From an uncultured Lachnospiraceae bacterium (GTDB taxonomy: Bacteria; Bacillota; Clostridia; Lachnospirales; Lachnospiraceae), in assembly GCA_948794795.1 (NCBI GenBank), contig CAQGLR010000056.1, positions 1-23,446 on the forward strand: a stretch of 23,446 bases of DNA, in the 5' to 3' direction. Every line of letters begins with the position of its first letter. The first letter of the stretch is position 1. Both the position numbers and the translations under genes were made by a program. This document shows, piece by piece, positions 14,176 through 22,640 of this stretch. The notes beneath the pieces are model-generated. The model ran no database searches. It saw only the letters and a program-made list of their open reading frames with translations, and had not been told where the DNA came from.

Positions 14176-14586
14176 ATGAATTTAGTAGAAAAATTATTAG
14201 CAGTAGACAAAGAAGAATTTGACAAAATTGAAAAAAAAGAAATAGTAAGCCGCCAGCTTTCAAGGCTTACAGGTGAAGAGGATGCAAAGATAATTATACA
14301 GGCTGTAGACGGCGACCTTTTTGGTTCTTTGTCTGGAAGTGGTCTGCATAACAATGGTGATGTTGATTATGGAAAGCTTTTTAGTACAAACGCTAAAATT
14401 GCTGCAGCAGGAATTATTGAACCAAACTTGAAAGATGAAACTTTATTAAAGCATATAGGTGTTGCAACGCCAGCAGAAGCAGCTAAAAAGATATTTAAAG
14501 GTGAAGTAAATAAAATATCAGATGAAATTTCCAGGCTTAGTGGTTTTGTAGATGAAGATGAAACAGAAAAAGAAGTAAAAAACTAA
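14176..14586 (+). CDS. Tail assembly chaperone, zero-frame product (XkdN-like)
   Basis: I start at the ATG at 14176 (GAAAGG about 11 nt upstream) rather than the TTG at 14158. The 136-residue product starts MNLVEKLLAVDKEEFDKIEK and contains KEIVSRQLSRLTGEEDAKII and ETLLKHIGVATPAEAAKKIF, which fit the XkdN / myophage tail assembly chaperone family. It lies between tube and tape measure genes, the fixed place for such chaperones, which coat the tape measure while the tube assembles. The gene ends AAA AAC TAA, and the last bases before the stop form a slippery heptamer for -1 frameshifting. Confidence 0.85.
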   Translation: MNLVEKLLAVDKEEFDKIEKKEIVSRQLSRLTGEEDAKIIIQAVDGDLFGSLSGSGLHNNGDVDYGKLFSTNAKIAAAGIIEPNLKDETLLKHIGVATPAEAAKKIFKGEVNKISDEISRLSGFVDEDETEKEVKN

Positions 14587-14631
14587 TTAAAAACGGTAGT
14601 GATGTACAAATGGACTATTTTCATTACCGTT
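14577..14631 (+). promoter_or_regulatory. Programmed -1 ribosomal frameshift signal
   Basis: The heptamer A AAA AAC (14577-14583) is in the correct phase (X XXY YYZ) and directly precedes the zero-frame stop TAA. After an 8-nt spacer, AACGGTAGTGA (14592-14602) pairs with TCATTACCGTT (14621-14631), an 11-bp stem with one G-U pair and an 18-nt loop. Slippery site, spacing and stimulator stem are all as expected. The -1 frame is open from 14562 to the TGA at 14766. Confidence 0.85.
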
Positions 14632-14768
14632 ATAAAAACTGGAAACCTTTTGAATACATGTCCCTTCCAGCAGGACAGAAACGCATTGCAAAAGTATATA
14701 TGTTGCTTGAAATAGAAGATAAAAACAAACGGGCAGAAGAAATAGAAGGATTATTTAACAACAACTGA
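14583..14768 (+). CDS. -1 frame extension of the tail assembly chaperone (52-residue ORF from ATG 14610)
   Basis: In the -1 frame the sequence reads LIKNGSDVQ and then MDYFHYRYKNWKPFEYMSLP, a coding-like stretch that ends LFNNN at 14768. With a frameshift at 14577-14583 the fusion would be 197 residues (136 plus 61). The ATG at 14610 alone would give 52 residues, but it has no ribosome binding site and lies in the loop of the stimulator stem, so expression by frameshifting is more likely. This corresponds to the T part of lambda gpGT, which contacts tail tube subunits. The frame and the signal are seen directly; the role is inferred from the family. Confidence 0.8.
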   Translation, partial: LIKNGSDVQMDYFHYRYKNWKPFEYMSLPAGQKRIAKVYMLLEIEDKNKRAEEIEGLFNNN

Positions 14769-14793
14769 TTTGTGTTTGCATGGAGACGACAAT

Positions 14794-17700
14794 ATGGGAA
14801 GAGTAATAAGCACAGCATTAAGATTTATAGATGGTTTCACAAGACCTTCATCAGATACTATAAGGAATATGCAAAGAATGGGGCGTGAGTTCCAGAAAAC
14901 TGGAAGACAGATACAAAATGCCGGGAAAAACATTTCTAATATTGGTTCTTCTTTTACTAAATCTATTACTCTTCCTGTTGCTGGTATAGCAACAGCTGCG
15001 GTAAAAATGGGTAATGATTTTAAAAACTCCATGGCAAAAGTAAGCACCATAGCAGATACTTCAAAAGTATCCATGGGACAATTAGAAAACCAGGTTAAAA
15101 AACTTTCAAATACAACAGGTGTAGGAGTTAGTAATATTGCAGAAGCACAATACCAGGCAATTTCTGCAGGTGTTAAAACAGCATCCAGCGTTAAATTTGT
15201 TTCAACAGCAGTAAAAGCTGCAAAAGGTGGTTTTACAGATGCAGCAACTGCTGTTGATGGTTTGTCAACAGTAATAAACGCATACGGTTTAAAAGCTAAG
15301 GATGCTACTAAAATAAGTGACCAGATGCTGACAACGCAGAATTTTGGTAAAACATCATTTGGTGAACTGGCAAGCAGCATGGGCAAGGTAATCCCTATTG
15401 CATCAAGTTTAAATGTTTCTACAAATGAATTGTTTGGAAGCATAGCAGTACTTACTAAAAATGGTATTGCAACAAGCGAAGCAGTAACAGGAATGAAAGC
15501 TGCATACAGTAATATTTTAAAACCTTCATCAGAAGCTGCAGAAGCCGCTAAAAAAATGGGTCTTAATTTTTCATCTGCACATCTACAGAGCGTAGGATGG
15601 GCTAAATTTCTGGATGAAATTAAAGAGAAAACTAATGGAAATACCCAGGAAATGGCTAAACTTTTCGGTTCTACAGAAGCACTTAACAGTGTCACCGTCC
15701 TTGCAGGGAAAGGTTCTGCTGATTTTGCTAAGTCATTAGAAGAAATGAAGAAAGCTGGTGGTGCTACACAAAGGGCATATGAAGCAATGCTGACACCTGC
15801 CGAACGTATGAATATTTCTATAAATAAATTAAAAAATTCACTTTTGCAGTTTGGCAGTGCATTAGAGCCTGTATTTAGTGAAGTGGCAGATATAATTGGT
15901 GCTGTTGGGGACAGATTAAACAGTCTAAGCAAAACACAAGTAAAAAATATTGTAAAATGGGCTGGAATTGCTGCTGCCATAGGACCAGCAATAGCAGTTT
16001 TTGGAAAAATGGTTACAACTATTGGTACTGTTACAAGGACATTTGGAAAAATTTCAACAACAATAGGCAATTTTGGTGGTGTTCTCAAAATGCTTACTTC
16101 TCCTGCAGGCATTGTTATTGGTGTCCTGGCAGCAGTTGCACTGGCAGCAGTATTAATAATTAAAAACTGGGGTAAAGTCAAAAGGTTTTTAATTGATGTT
16201 GGCGAATGGTTTGCAGATGCGTTTAAAAAAGCAGGTGTTTCAGTCCAGGATTTTAAAAATAAATTTGCATCTATTGGTAATTCTTTGTCTGCTATATTTG
16301 GAAAAATATCGGACATAGCCAGGAAAATAGGAAAGGTATTTATACAAGGCTTTGCTGGTGATACAGCAACAGGCACCAAAAAAGCAGACAGTTCAATGAA
16401 AACGTTAGCAGTAACAACATTAAAAGCCTTTAACGGCATTGTCACAGGCATAGACAAGGCATTAAAAACATTCAGTGCATTGTTAAGCTTTTTTACTGGT
16501 GCATTTTCTGGGAACTGGCACAGCGCAGCGGAAACGTTCAGGCATAGCCTTTATAACATTTTCCCACCAGATGTTGCGGATAAGTTTGTCAAAGTATTTA
16601 ATAAGGCACTTCCAGCAATAAAAGTAGTTGTGGCTGGAATAAAAGGGGTTTTTAAGGGACTTGTACAAGTGCTAAAAGGTCTTTTTGGAAATATAAAAAC
16701 CGTATTTGATGGCCTAGTACAGTTTGTTTCAGGTGTATTTTCTGGAAACTGGAAACAGGCGTTAAAAGGTCTGGTAACTATCGCAGAGGGTGTATTTGGA
16801 GGTCTTGTAAATATAATAAAAGCACCATTTAAAATAATAGGGAATGTAATAAAAAATGCAGTTAATTCCTTTGAAAGCTTGTCTGTTGTAAAAACTATAT
16901 TTAATGCATTAGGCAAGGTTGTATTAAAAGTAATGGGTAAATGTGGCGTTGATGTGGAAAAGTTCACCCAGAAAATACAAACCATAAAAACACGTATAAC
17001 TGCTATCCTAGGTGTCTTGAAAGGGGTATTTAGTGCGGTATTTAGTACAATAGGAAAAGTTGTCAAATCTGCTTCAATAGTCATAGCGGCTATATTTGGC
17101 AAAAAAATAAGTTCAACATGCAGTACAGCTAAGGCGGCAGTTACGGCTTTCAAAGCGGTTGCTGTGGCAGGTTTTAAATTATTTAAGAATGTAGTAAAAA
17201 CAGTAATGGCTTTTGTAGTCCCAGCTGTAGCTGGCGCATTTGGTGCGTTAGTAGGGTATGTATCTGCTGGGATTAACAATATAGTTAATATTATTGATGG
17301 GATTGTACGTGTCTGCAAAGGCATTATAAAGTTTGTTACAGGGGTATTTACAGGAAACTGGAAAACAGCCTGGCAGGGTGTTGTGGACATTTTTGGTGGT
17401 ATATTTGATACACTGGCCGCATTAATAAAAGCCCCTATAAATGCAGTTATAGGCATTATAAACGGTGCTATATCAGGCATTAATAAACTTGGCATTGATG
17501 TACCAGACTGGGTACCAGTAATAGGAGGACAGAAATTCGGTATAAATATACCTCCAATACCTATGCTGTACAAAGGAACAAATAACTGGCAGGGTGGTGC
17601 AGCAATTATACATGACCGTGGTGGTGAAATTGTAGACCTTCCAAAAGGTTCAAGGGTCTATCCACATGACAAGTCTATAGAAATGGCAAGGCGTGAAGGC

Positions 17701-17838
17701 GCAGGAAGTGGGATAACTATTAATATACAGAAGCTCGCAGATAAAATAGAAGTGAGAAGTGATGAAGATATAGACCGTATTGTAGAAGCACTGGCATATA
17801 AATTAAAAAAGGTTGCCTTTAATACAGGCATGGCATAG
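14794..17838 (+). CDS. Tail tape measure protein, TP901 family
   Basis: The ATG at 14794 has GGAG 8 nt upstream; the frame continues upstream without a better start. The 1014 residues start MGRVISTALRFIDGFTRPSS with an early coiled coil. They then show the TP901 core (ITLPVAGIATAAVKMGNDFK, NTTGVGVSNIAEAQYQAISA) over about residues 50-330. The middle is long, helical and hydrophobic, with three related segments carrying FxGNW (near 16500, 16735 and 17345). The C-terminus has PPIPMLYKGTNNWQGGAAII and DRGGEIVDLPKGSRVYP. The protein sets tail length; about 0.15 nm per residue gives roughly 150 nm. The gene follows the chaperone by 25 nt. Confidence 0.95.
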   Translation: MGRVISTALRFIDGFTRPSSDTIRNMQRMGREFQKTGRQIQNAGKNISNIGSSFTKSITLPVAGIATAAVKMGNDFKNSMAKVSTIADTSKVSMGQLENQVKKLSNTTGVGVSNIAEAQYQAISAGVKTASSVKFVSTAVKAAKGGFTDAATAVDGLSTVINAYGLKAKDATKISDQMLTTQNFGKTSFGELASSMGKVIPIASSLNVSTNELFGSIAVLTKNGIATSEAVTGMKAAYSNILKPSSEAAEAAKKMGLNFSSAHLQSVGWAKFLDEIKEKTNGNTQEMAKLFGSTEALNSVTVLAGKGSADFAKSLEEMKKAGGATQRAYEAMLTPAERMNISINKLKNSLLQFGSALEPVFSEVADIIGAVGDRLNSLSKTQVKNIVKWAGIAAAIGPAIAVFGKMVTTIGTVTRTFGKISTTIGNFGGVLKMLTSPAGIVIGVLAAVALAAVLIIKNWGKVKRFLIDVGEWFADAFKKAGVSVQDFKNKFASIGNSLSAIFGKISDIARKIGKVFIQGFAGDTATGTKKADSSMKTLAVTTLKAFNGIVTGIDKALKTFSALLSFFTGAFSGNWHSAAETFRHSLYNIFPPDVADKFVKVFNKALPAIKVVVAGIKGVFKGLVQVLKGLFGNIKTVFDGLVQFVSGVFSGNWKQALKGLVTIAEGVFGGLVNIIKAPFKIIGNVIKNAVNSFESLSVVKTIFNALGKVVLKVMGKCGVDVEKFTQKIQTIKTRITAILGVLKGVFSAVFSTIGKVVKSASIVIAAIFGKKISSTCSTAKAAVTAFKAVAVAGFKLFKNVVKTVMAFVVPAVAGAFGALVGYVSAGINNIVNIIDGIVRVCKGIIKFVTGVFTGNWKTAWQGVVDIFGGIFDTLAALIKAPINAVIGIINGAISGINKLGIDVPDWVPVIGGQKFGINIPPIPMLYKGTNNWQGGAAIIHDRGGEIVDLPKGSRVYPHDKSIEMARREGAGSGITINIQKLADKIEVRSDEDIDRIVEALAYKLKKVAFNTGMA

Positions 17839-17850
17839 GGGGTGCTATAT

Positions 17851-18489
17851 GTGGAAATATGGTTAAAACAGGGTAAAGAAAAATACAGGTTTGCGGTACT
17901 CCCTCCAGAGTATGAAGTAACAAGCGAAAGCAATAATACACAGGTTGTAGTTAATTCGTTAGGTGAAATAAACCTGCTTGGAAAAAGGAAACTTAAAACA
18001 GTTTCCTTTTCTTCTTTTTTTCCTAAAAACGTATATAATTTTTGTGAATACAGGCGTTTTCCAACCCCAAAAGAGAGTGTTAAGAAAATTGAAAAAATGA
18101 AAAACAAAGGAGTTCTTCATCTTACTATGACGGGCACACCTGTAAATATGGACTGCACGATAGAAAATTTTACATGGGGTGAAAATGACAGCACGAAAGA
18201 TATAAACTTTTCTCTTGAATTTAAAGAATACCGCAAAGTAAAAACCAAAAAGAAGAAAAAGAAAGAAAAAGTTACAAAGAAAATGACAGCCCCAATAACG
18301 CAGAGAACATGTGAAGAACTTGAGGGCACGATATATACAATTAAAAAAGGTGATGACTTATTTAAAATTTCAAAAACTATGACTGGAAGCACTGCAAACT
18401 GGCTGGCACTATACGAACAGAACAAAGACATTATAGGTGACAACCCAAAGGCATTGTTCCCTGGGCAAAGACTGGTGGTAAGGTTGTGA
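17851..18489 (+). CDS. LysM-containing baseplate protein (XkdP-like)
   Basis: I choose the GTG at 17851, 6 nt after GGGGGTG, giving a start VEIWLKQGKEKYRFAVLPPE, as in XkdP-type proteins; the GTG at 17842 lies inside the ribosome binding site. The N-terminal 130 residues form the tail-associated domain (NFSLEFKEYRKV), then comes a lysine-rich linker (KKKKKKEKVTKK), and the end is a LysM domain (YTIKKGDDLFKISKTMTGST, ending LFPGQRLVVRL). LysM domains bind peptidoglycan or act as a structural joint under the tape measure. It precedes the hub gene, as in PBSX. Confidence 0.9.
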   Translation: MEIWLKQGKEKYRFAVLPPEYEVTSESNNTQVVVNSLGEINLLGKRKLKTVSFSSFFPKNVYNFCEYRRFPTPKESVKKIEKMKNKGVLHLTMTGTPVNMDCTIENFTWGENDSTKDINFSLEFKEYRKVKTKKKKKKEKVTKKMTAPITQRTCEELEGTIYTIKKGDDLFKISKTMTGSTANWLALYEQNKDIIGDNPKALFPGQRLVVRL

Positions 18490-19520
18490 AAATAAAATGG
18501 CTAAAGAACAAAGACGGGGCAAAATTATTAGATATAACACAGGCGGTAACAAGCGTTTCATGGGGCGGTTCTGTATCAGAGGCGGCACGTACTGCTGATA
18601 TATCAGTTATTAATGCGACAGATGATAAGAATGTGAAAAGCCTTAAACTAAATATTGGTGCTGGTGATACCATAAAATTATATGAAAATGGTGGAATGAT
18701 ATTTCTAGGGGAAGTACAGGCAGCTAAAAAGACCAGTGAAACTGGTACAGTCACGTATACATGTTATGACCTGTTAAACCATTTACTAAGAAGCACAGGA
18801 GTATATAATTTTAAAAATACAACTGCAGAGAAAATTACAAAAAAAGTATGTGCTGACCTTGGAATAAAGACAGGTTTTATAGTAGCTACAAACACACCAA
18901 TTAAAAAAATGCTTTTTGATGGTGATACTTTTTATGATATTGTAATGAAAGCCTATACAAAGGCAGCAAAGCAGACGGGAAAGAAATATATATGCCGCAT
19001 GGATGGCACAAGTCTTACAGTAAATATAAAAGGGGAAAAAGTTAAGGATTTTGTTCTGGAAGAAGGCTATAACATTACCAATGCTGGTTATGAAGAAACG
19101 ATTGAAAGCATGATAAATGTTGTAAAAATCTATAATGATAAGAACAGGCAGACAGGTGTGGTTAAAAATGAAAAACATGTAAAGAAATATGGCATATACC
19201 AGGAAGTATACAAAAAAGAAGAGGGTGTAAATGCTGCCACAGCTGCCAGGAACATGCTTTCAGGTATTGAAAAACATGTAACCTTGCAAGGCATAAATGG
19301 AAACTTGGAATGCATTGCAGGGAATGGCGTCATGGTACATGACAAAACTACTAAATTAAATGGTTTGTTCTGGATAGAAAGTGATACACATACATGGGAT
19401 AATAATACCCATACAATGAGCCTGGAATTAAGTTTTAAAAATGTAATGGATAGTAAGGAATATGAGGAAACAAAGGAAAAAGCATCCAAGAAAAAGGATA
19501 AAGAAAAGGATAAAAAATAG
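18486..19520 (+). CDS. Baseplate hub protein (XkdQ/gpD-like)
   Basis: A 344-residue protein starting at a GTG that overlaps the previous stop by 4 nt. It begins MKIKWLKNKDGAKLLDITQA, with VSWGGSVSEAARTADISVIN and TVTYTCYDLLNHLLRSTGVY, the pattern of XkdQ and the phage late control gpD family. The hub forms the central ring of the baseplate. The last 25 residues are a highly charged Lys/Glu tail (EETKEKASKKKDKEKDKK), probably disordered. Confidence 0.9.
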   Translation: MKIKWLKNKDGAKLLDITQAVTSVSWGGSVSEAARTADISVINATDDKNVKSLKLNIGAGDTIKLYENGGMIFLGEVQAAKKTSETGTVTYTCYDLLNHLLRSTGVYNFKNTTAEKITKKVCADLGIKTGFIVATNTPIKKMLFDGDTFYDIVMKAYTKAAKQTGKKYICRMDGTSLTVNIKGEKVKDFVLEEGYNITNAGYEETIESMINVVKIYNDKNRQTGVVKNEKHVKKYGIYQEVYKKEEGVNAATAARNMLSGIEKHVTLQGINGNLECIAGNGVMVHDKTTKLNGLFWIESDTHTWDNNTHTMSLELSFKNVMDSKEYEETKEKASKKKDKEKDKK

Positions 19521-19532
19521 AGGGGGTGCATT

Positions 19533-19841
19533 ATGGACCCATACAGCGAAATACTTAGTGTTATGCGTAGACAAGGGAAAAAAGACAACCCTCCGTCAAT
19601 CCAGATAGGAGTAATGCAGGATACAGCAAGCTGCAAAGTGGGGGAACTGCTTCTTGAGGGTGAAGACCTGCTTGTAGCTGAACACTTAAAAACAGGATAC
19701 CATTATGCGGTAGATAAGGACAGCCCGTCTTTAAAAGATAACGATACATTTATAGAACCGTTAAAGGAAGGTGATATTGTTGCTGCATATAAAATAAATG
19801 ATGAAAAATATATTATACTGGAAAGGCTGGTGGAGGTATGA
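19533..19841 (+). CDS. DUF2577 baseplate protein (XkdR-like)
   Basis: A 102-residue protein starting MDPYSEILSVMRRQGKKDNP, with AGGGGGTG upstream. The VMQDTASCKVGELLLEGEDL and LKEGDIVAAYKINDEKYIIL segments fit the DUF2577 (XkdR) family found after the hub gene in PBSX-like phages. It is predicted to be part of the central baseplate spike region. Its stop overlaps the next start (ATGA). Confidence 0.85.
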   Translation: MDPYSEILSVMRRQGKKDNPPSIQIGVMQDTASCKVGELLLEGEDLLVAEHLKTGYHYAVDKDSPSLKDNDTFIEPLKEGDIVAAYKINDEKYIILERLVEV

Positions 19842-20281
19842 GTTTATTTTTTCCTGCTTACATTGAAGATGAAGAAAATATAGAAGATTTGGAAGAGGAA
19901 ACAGCCAGTCCGAAAGATTATGGAATCAATTTTGAAACAGGACAGCTTACAGGGGAAATAGTTGAAGGCCTGGAAGCAGTTAAGGTATGGATATGGCTTG
20001 CATTGCAAGTGCCAAGGTACAGGCATTATATATACACGTGGGATTATGGCGGCGAATATGACGGGGTTATAGGACAGGCATATACAGAGGAATACATGGA
20101 AGCAGAAGCATACCATTTAACAGAAGACTGCCTTGTGGTTAATGAAAACATAGAAGGGATATCAGATTTTAATATAAAAATTGAAAGCAGTACCCTGTAT
20201 GTGTCATTTACGGCAGAAACATTATATGGAAATATAGATATTAATAACCTGGCATTACCAGGAAAGCAGGGGGTGTCGTGA
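19838..20281 (+). CDS. DUF2634 baseplate wedge protein (XkdS-like)
   Basis: A 147-residue protein with an acidic N-terminus (EDEENIEDLEEE), then DYGINFETGQLTGEIVEGLE and PRYRHYIYTWDYGGEYDGVI. These are typical of DUF2634/XkdS, which resembles T4 gp25, the protein that links baseplate wedges to the sheath. It comes directly before baseplate J, as in PBSX. Confidence 0.9.
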   Translation: MSLFFPAYIEDEENIEDLEEETASPKDYGINFETGQLTGEIVEGLEAVKVWIWLALQVPRYRHYIYTWDYGGEYDGVIGQAYTEEYMEAEAYHLTEDCLVVNENIEGISDFNIKIESSTLYVSFTAETLYGNIDINNLALPGKQGVS

Positions 20282-21342
20282 TGCTGTTTGATGATAAAAC
20301 CCTGGAGAATATAGTATCAGATATGGGAGATACAGTTGACAGTGGTATAAATATTGCAGAAGGTACACTTATAGACCACTCCTTCAGGGGCGCAGCGGCA
20401 GAATTTGAAAAAGTATATATGGAACTTGGACTTATAGACCAGAATGGTTATGCAGAAACCGCAGACAGGGAACATTTAATACTAAGGGCAAAAGAAAGAG
20501 GTATAACACCACTTGCTGCTTCAAATGCAGTATGGGAAGCAACATTTAATATAAATATCGAAAAAGATACCCGTTTTTCTGCTGGCGAGCTTACGTATAT
20601 ATGTACTGGACAGACAGAAACAGGGACATGTAAGCTTATGTGTGAACAAACGGGAGTCCGTGGAAATGTGAAACAGGAAGAAATTATACCCATTGAATAT
20701 ATAGAAGGGTTTGAAAGTGGAGAATTTATAACTCTTCTAATACCTGCAAGGGATGATGAAGACACAGAAAGTTTCAGGGAACGGTATCTTTATCTTGAAT
20801 CTGCTTCACAGGCATTCGGTGGCAACCGTGCACAATATAAAACAGCAATGCACAAAATAGAAGGTGTAGGGGCATGTAAAATATACCGTGTTACCCAGAA
20901 CGAAAGACGTATAAATATATATTTTCTTGATGGTACATACAAAACACCAAGCAACACGCTTGTGTCAAACGTGCAGGAAATTATAGACCCTGTTGACAGA
21001 CAAGGAGAAGGTGAGGGTGAAGCACCAATATTCCACGTTGTTGATATTTACCCATGCATATCTGAAATAGTAAATGTAGAAGCATATATAACGCTGGATA
21101 CTGGTTATACATGGGAAGACCTGCTGCCGGCTATGCAAGAAAAGATAGAAAATTATTTTTTAGAACTGGCTAAAAAATGGGAAGAGGAAACGATAGTTGT
21201 GCGCATATTAAAGATAAACCAGGCAATAGCCAGCGTTGAAGGTGTTGTTGATGTTCAGGGGACTACATTAAATGGTATACAAGAAAATCTTTTGCCAGGT
21301 ATAAACAGTATACCTGTATTAGGGGGTATTAGATGCAGATAA
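20281..21342 (+). CDS. Baseplate J-like protein (XkdT-like)
   Basis: The ATG at 20281 lies 5 nt after AGGGGGTG; a GTG one codon earlier is also possible. The 353-residue protein includes HSFRGAAAEFEKVYMELG near the start, then REHLILRAKERGITPLAASN, PARDDEDTESFRERYLYLES and AFGGNRAQYKTAMHKIEGVG, all marks of the baseplate J (P2 gpJ, Mu gp47) family. It is a major wedge subunit. Length is normal. Confidence 0.95.
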   Translation: MLFDDKTLENIVSDMGDTVDSGINIAEGTLIDHSFRGAAAEFEKVYMELGLIDQNGYAETADREHLILRAKERGITPLAASNAVWEATFNINIEKDTRFSAGELTYICTGQTETGTCKLMCEQTGVRGNVKQEEIIPIEYIEGFESGEFITLLIPARDDEDTESFRERYLYLESASQAFGGNRAQYKTAMHKIEGVGACKIYRVTQNERRINIYFLDGTYKTPSNTLVSNVQEIIDPVDRQGEGEGEAPIFHVVDIYPCISEIVNVEAYITLDTGYTWEDLLPAMQEKIENYFLELAKKWEEETIVVRILKINQAIASVEGVVDVQGTTLNGIQENLLPGINSIPVLGGIRCR

Positions 21343-22220
21343 TAGAATACTATCCACCTATTATAAAAAGGATTAAAGAAATACAACAGATAGCACAGGC
21401 AGAAGATAAGGAATTTTCAAAACTTATATCTGCCTGTAATGCTGTATCAAGAAATATGTTTGTTACAACAGCTGATATAAACGGAGTGGAACGGTTTGAG
21501 AAGATTTTAGGTATAAGTCCAAAAGATTTCTGGACACTTGAAGAGCGGAAAATGTATATTTTAACAACAATGAATAAGTGTAAAATGACACTTCTTGAAC
21601 TGGTATTCATGCTATCTGTATATTGTAATGAAATAAAACTGGTATGTGATTATAAAAATTATGAATTGTATGTAAATTCTGGTGACAACGTAACAGGAAC
21701 AGGTATTATTTATAGTATACTAGACGAATTTCTTCCATTGCAGGTATATATAATTTTTGCAATGGAATCTGATACAAAAATGGAATTTACTGAAAATGTC
21801 AAAAATTTAGAACTGGAAACCACAGTTAAATGGTGGGAAGCTGCATGGTATCTGGACGGTTCTGTAAAACTGGATGGCAGCAGGAAGTTAAATGCTATAC
21901 CATGGAAGCAAAAAGTAAACCTGGAATTAGAAACTTTCCAGCCACAAATGGAATTGTTTACAACAGAACCTATGGAAATGGAACTGGATACAGAATTACA
22001 ATTAAAAAACAGTTCTGGATATATGGAATATGAAACGTTAATTATTGCAGATGTACAAGAGCAGGAGACAGGGATGGAATTTGAAATAACTTCCATCCTG
22101 GAAGAAAATTTTGACGATATGACAATAGTTGCACAAAGAAATCTATGGTTTTTAGACGGTTCTGTAAAACTGGATGGCAGCAGGAAACTAAACGCTAAAA
22201 TAATAAAAGAAAATTTATAA
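21333..22220 (+). CDS. Baseplate/tail protein, XkdU/YmfQ (DUF2313)-like, with repeated C-terminus
   Basis: A 295-residue protein overlapping baseplate J by 10 nt, with AGGGGGT 5 nt before its ATG. The N-terminal 150 residues (YYPPIIKRIKEIQQIAQAED, TLEERKMYILTTMNKCKMTL) fit the DUF2313/XkdU family that sits between baseplate J and the fibre genes. The C-terminal part contains the motif LDGSVKLDGSRKLNA twice, 100 residues apart, preceded by W-Y/F. Between them are Glu-rich strands (EMELDTELQL). The repeats may be fibre attachment or trimerisation units. The family is fairly sure; the repeat function is not known to me. Confidence 0.8.
   Translation: MQIIEYYPPIIKRIKEIQQIAQAEDKEFSKLISACNAVSRNMFVTTADINGVERFEKILGISPKDFWTLEERKMYILTTMNKCKMTLLELVFMLSVYCNEIKLVCDYKNYELYVNSGDNVTGTGIIYSILDEFLPLQVYIIFAMESDTKMEFTENVKNLELETTVKWWEAAWYLDGSVKLDGSRKLNAIPWKQKVNLELETFQPQMELFTTEPMEMELDTELQLKNSSGYMEYETLIIADVQEQETGMEFEITSILEENFDDMTIVAQRNLWFLDGSVKLDGSRKLNAKIIKENL
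21855..21886 (+). repeat. 32-bp exact direct repeat, copy 1
   Basis: This 32-bp stretch is identical to 22155-22186, exactly 300 bp downstream, and encodes DGSVKLDGSRK. The flanking bases differ at synonymous and non-synonymous places, which fits an old duplication with conversion or constraint. Confidence 0.85.
22155..22186 (+). repeat. 32-bp exact direct repeat, copy 2
   Basis: Second copy of the repeat at 21855-21886, located 13 codons before the end of the XkdU-like gene. Recombination between the copies would remove 300 bp in frame (100 residues). Confidence 0.85.
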
Positions 22221-22243
22221 TGGCAGCAGGGAGGTAATTAATA

Positions 22244-22627
22244 ATGGCAGGAAAGGCAATAACAACCATAGCAGCCAAAAAGAAAATGTTGCTAGCAAGA
22301 GCAGGTAAAATTGATTTACCACCAATAAAACAAATGGCTTTTGGGTCTGGTGGGGTAAATGATAATGGAGAAGTATTAGAACTGGACGCAGGGCAGCAGG
22401 AATTACATAATGAACTTTGCCGCAAGGATATAGACACTGTTGAAATAATAAATGATACCCGGATAAGATATAGCTGCATGATTAATGAAAACGAATTAGA
22501 AGATGAAAGCATAAGTGAACTAGCTCTTGTGGATGCTGATGGAGATTTATTAACAATTAAAAATTTCAAAACTAAGGATAAAGACAGTGATTTTTCTTTT
22601 ACTTTCAAAGTAAATGATACTATGTAG
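22244..22627 (+). CDS. Tail fibre/collar-type protein
   Basis: A 127-residue protein starting MAGKAITTIAAKKKMLLARA, with GGGAGG upstream, then IDLPPIKQMAFGSGGVNDNG, RYSCMINENELEDESISELA and LVDADGDLLTIKNFKTKDKD. This is the pattern of the N-terminal tail fibre / tail collar domain of P2-like phages (MAFGxGG followed by ELALxDxDG). It probably connects the baseplate with the receptor-binding fibre encoded downstream. It is short, so the fibre tip must come from other genes. Confidence 0.75.
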   Translation: MAGKAITTIAAKKKMLLARAGKIDLPPIKQMAFGSGGVNDNGEVLELDAGQQELHNELCRKDIDTVEIINDTRIRYSCMINENELEDESISELALVDADGDLLTIKNFKTKDKDSDFSFTFKVNDTM

Positions 22628-22640
22628 AGGAGGGTGCAGG

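Noticed and set aside
14751..16457. 568-residue open frame on the minus strand across the tape measure gene, and a 340-residue one at 16551-17573
   Set aside because: Both are antisense shadows of the tape measure gene. They encode hydrophobic, Ala/Pro/Ser-rich low-complexity protein, have no convincing ribosome binding site, and the plus strand codes a clear TP901-family protein.
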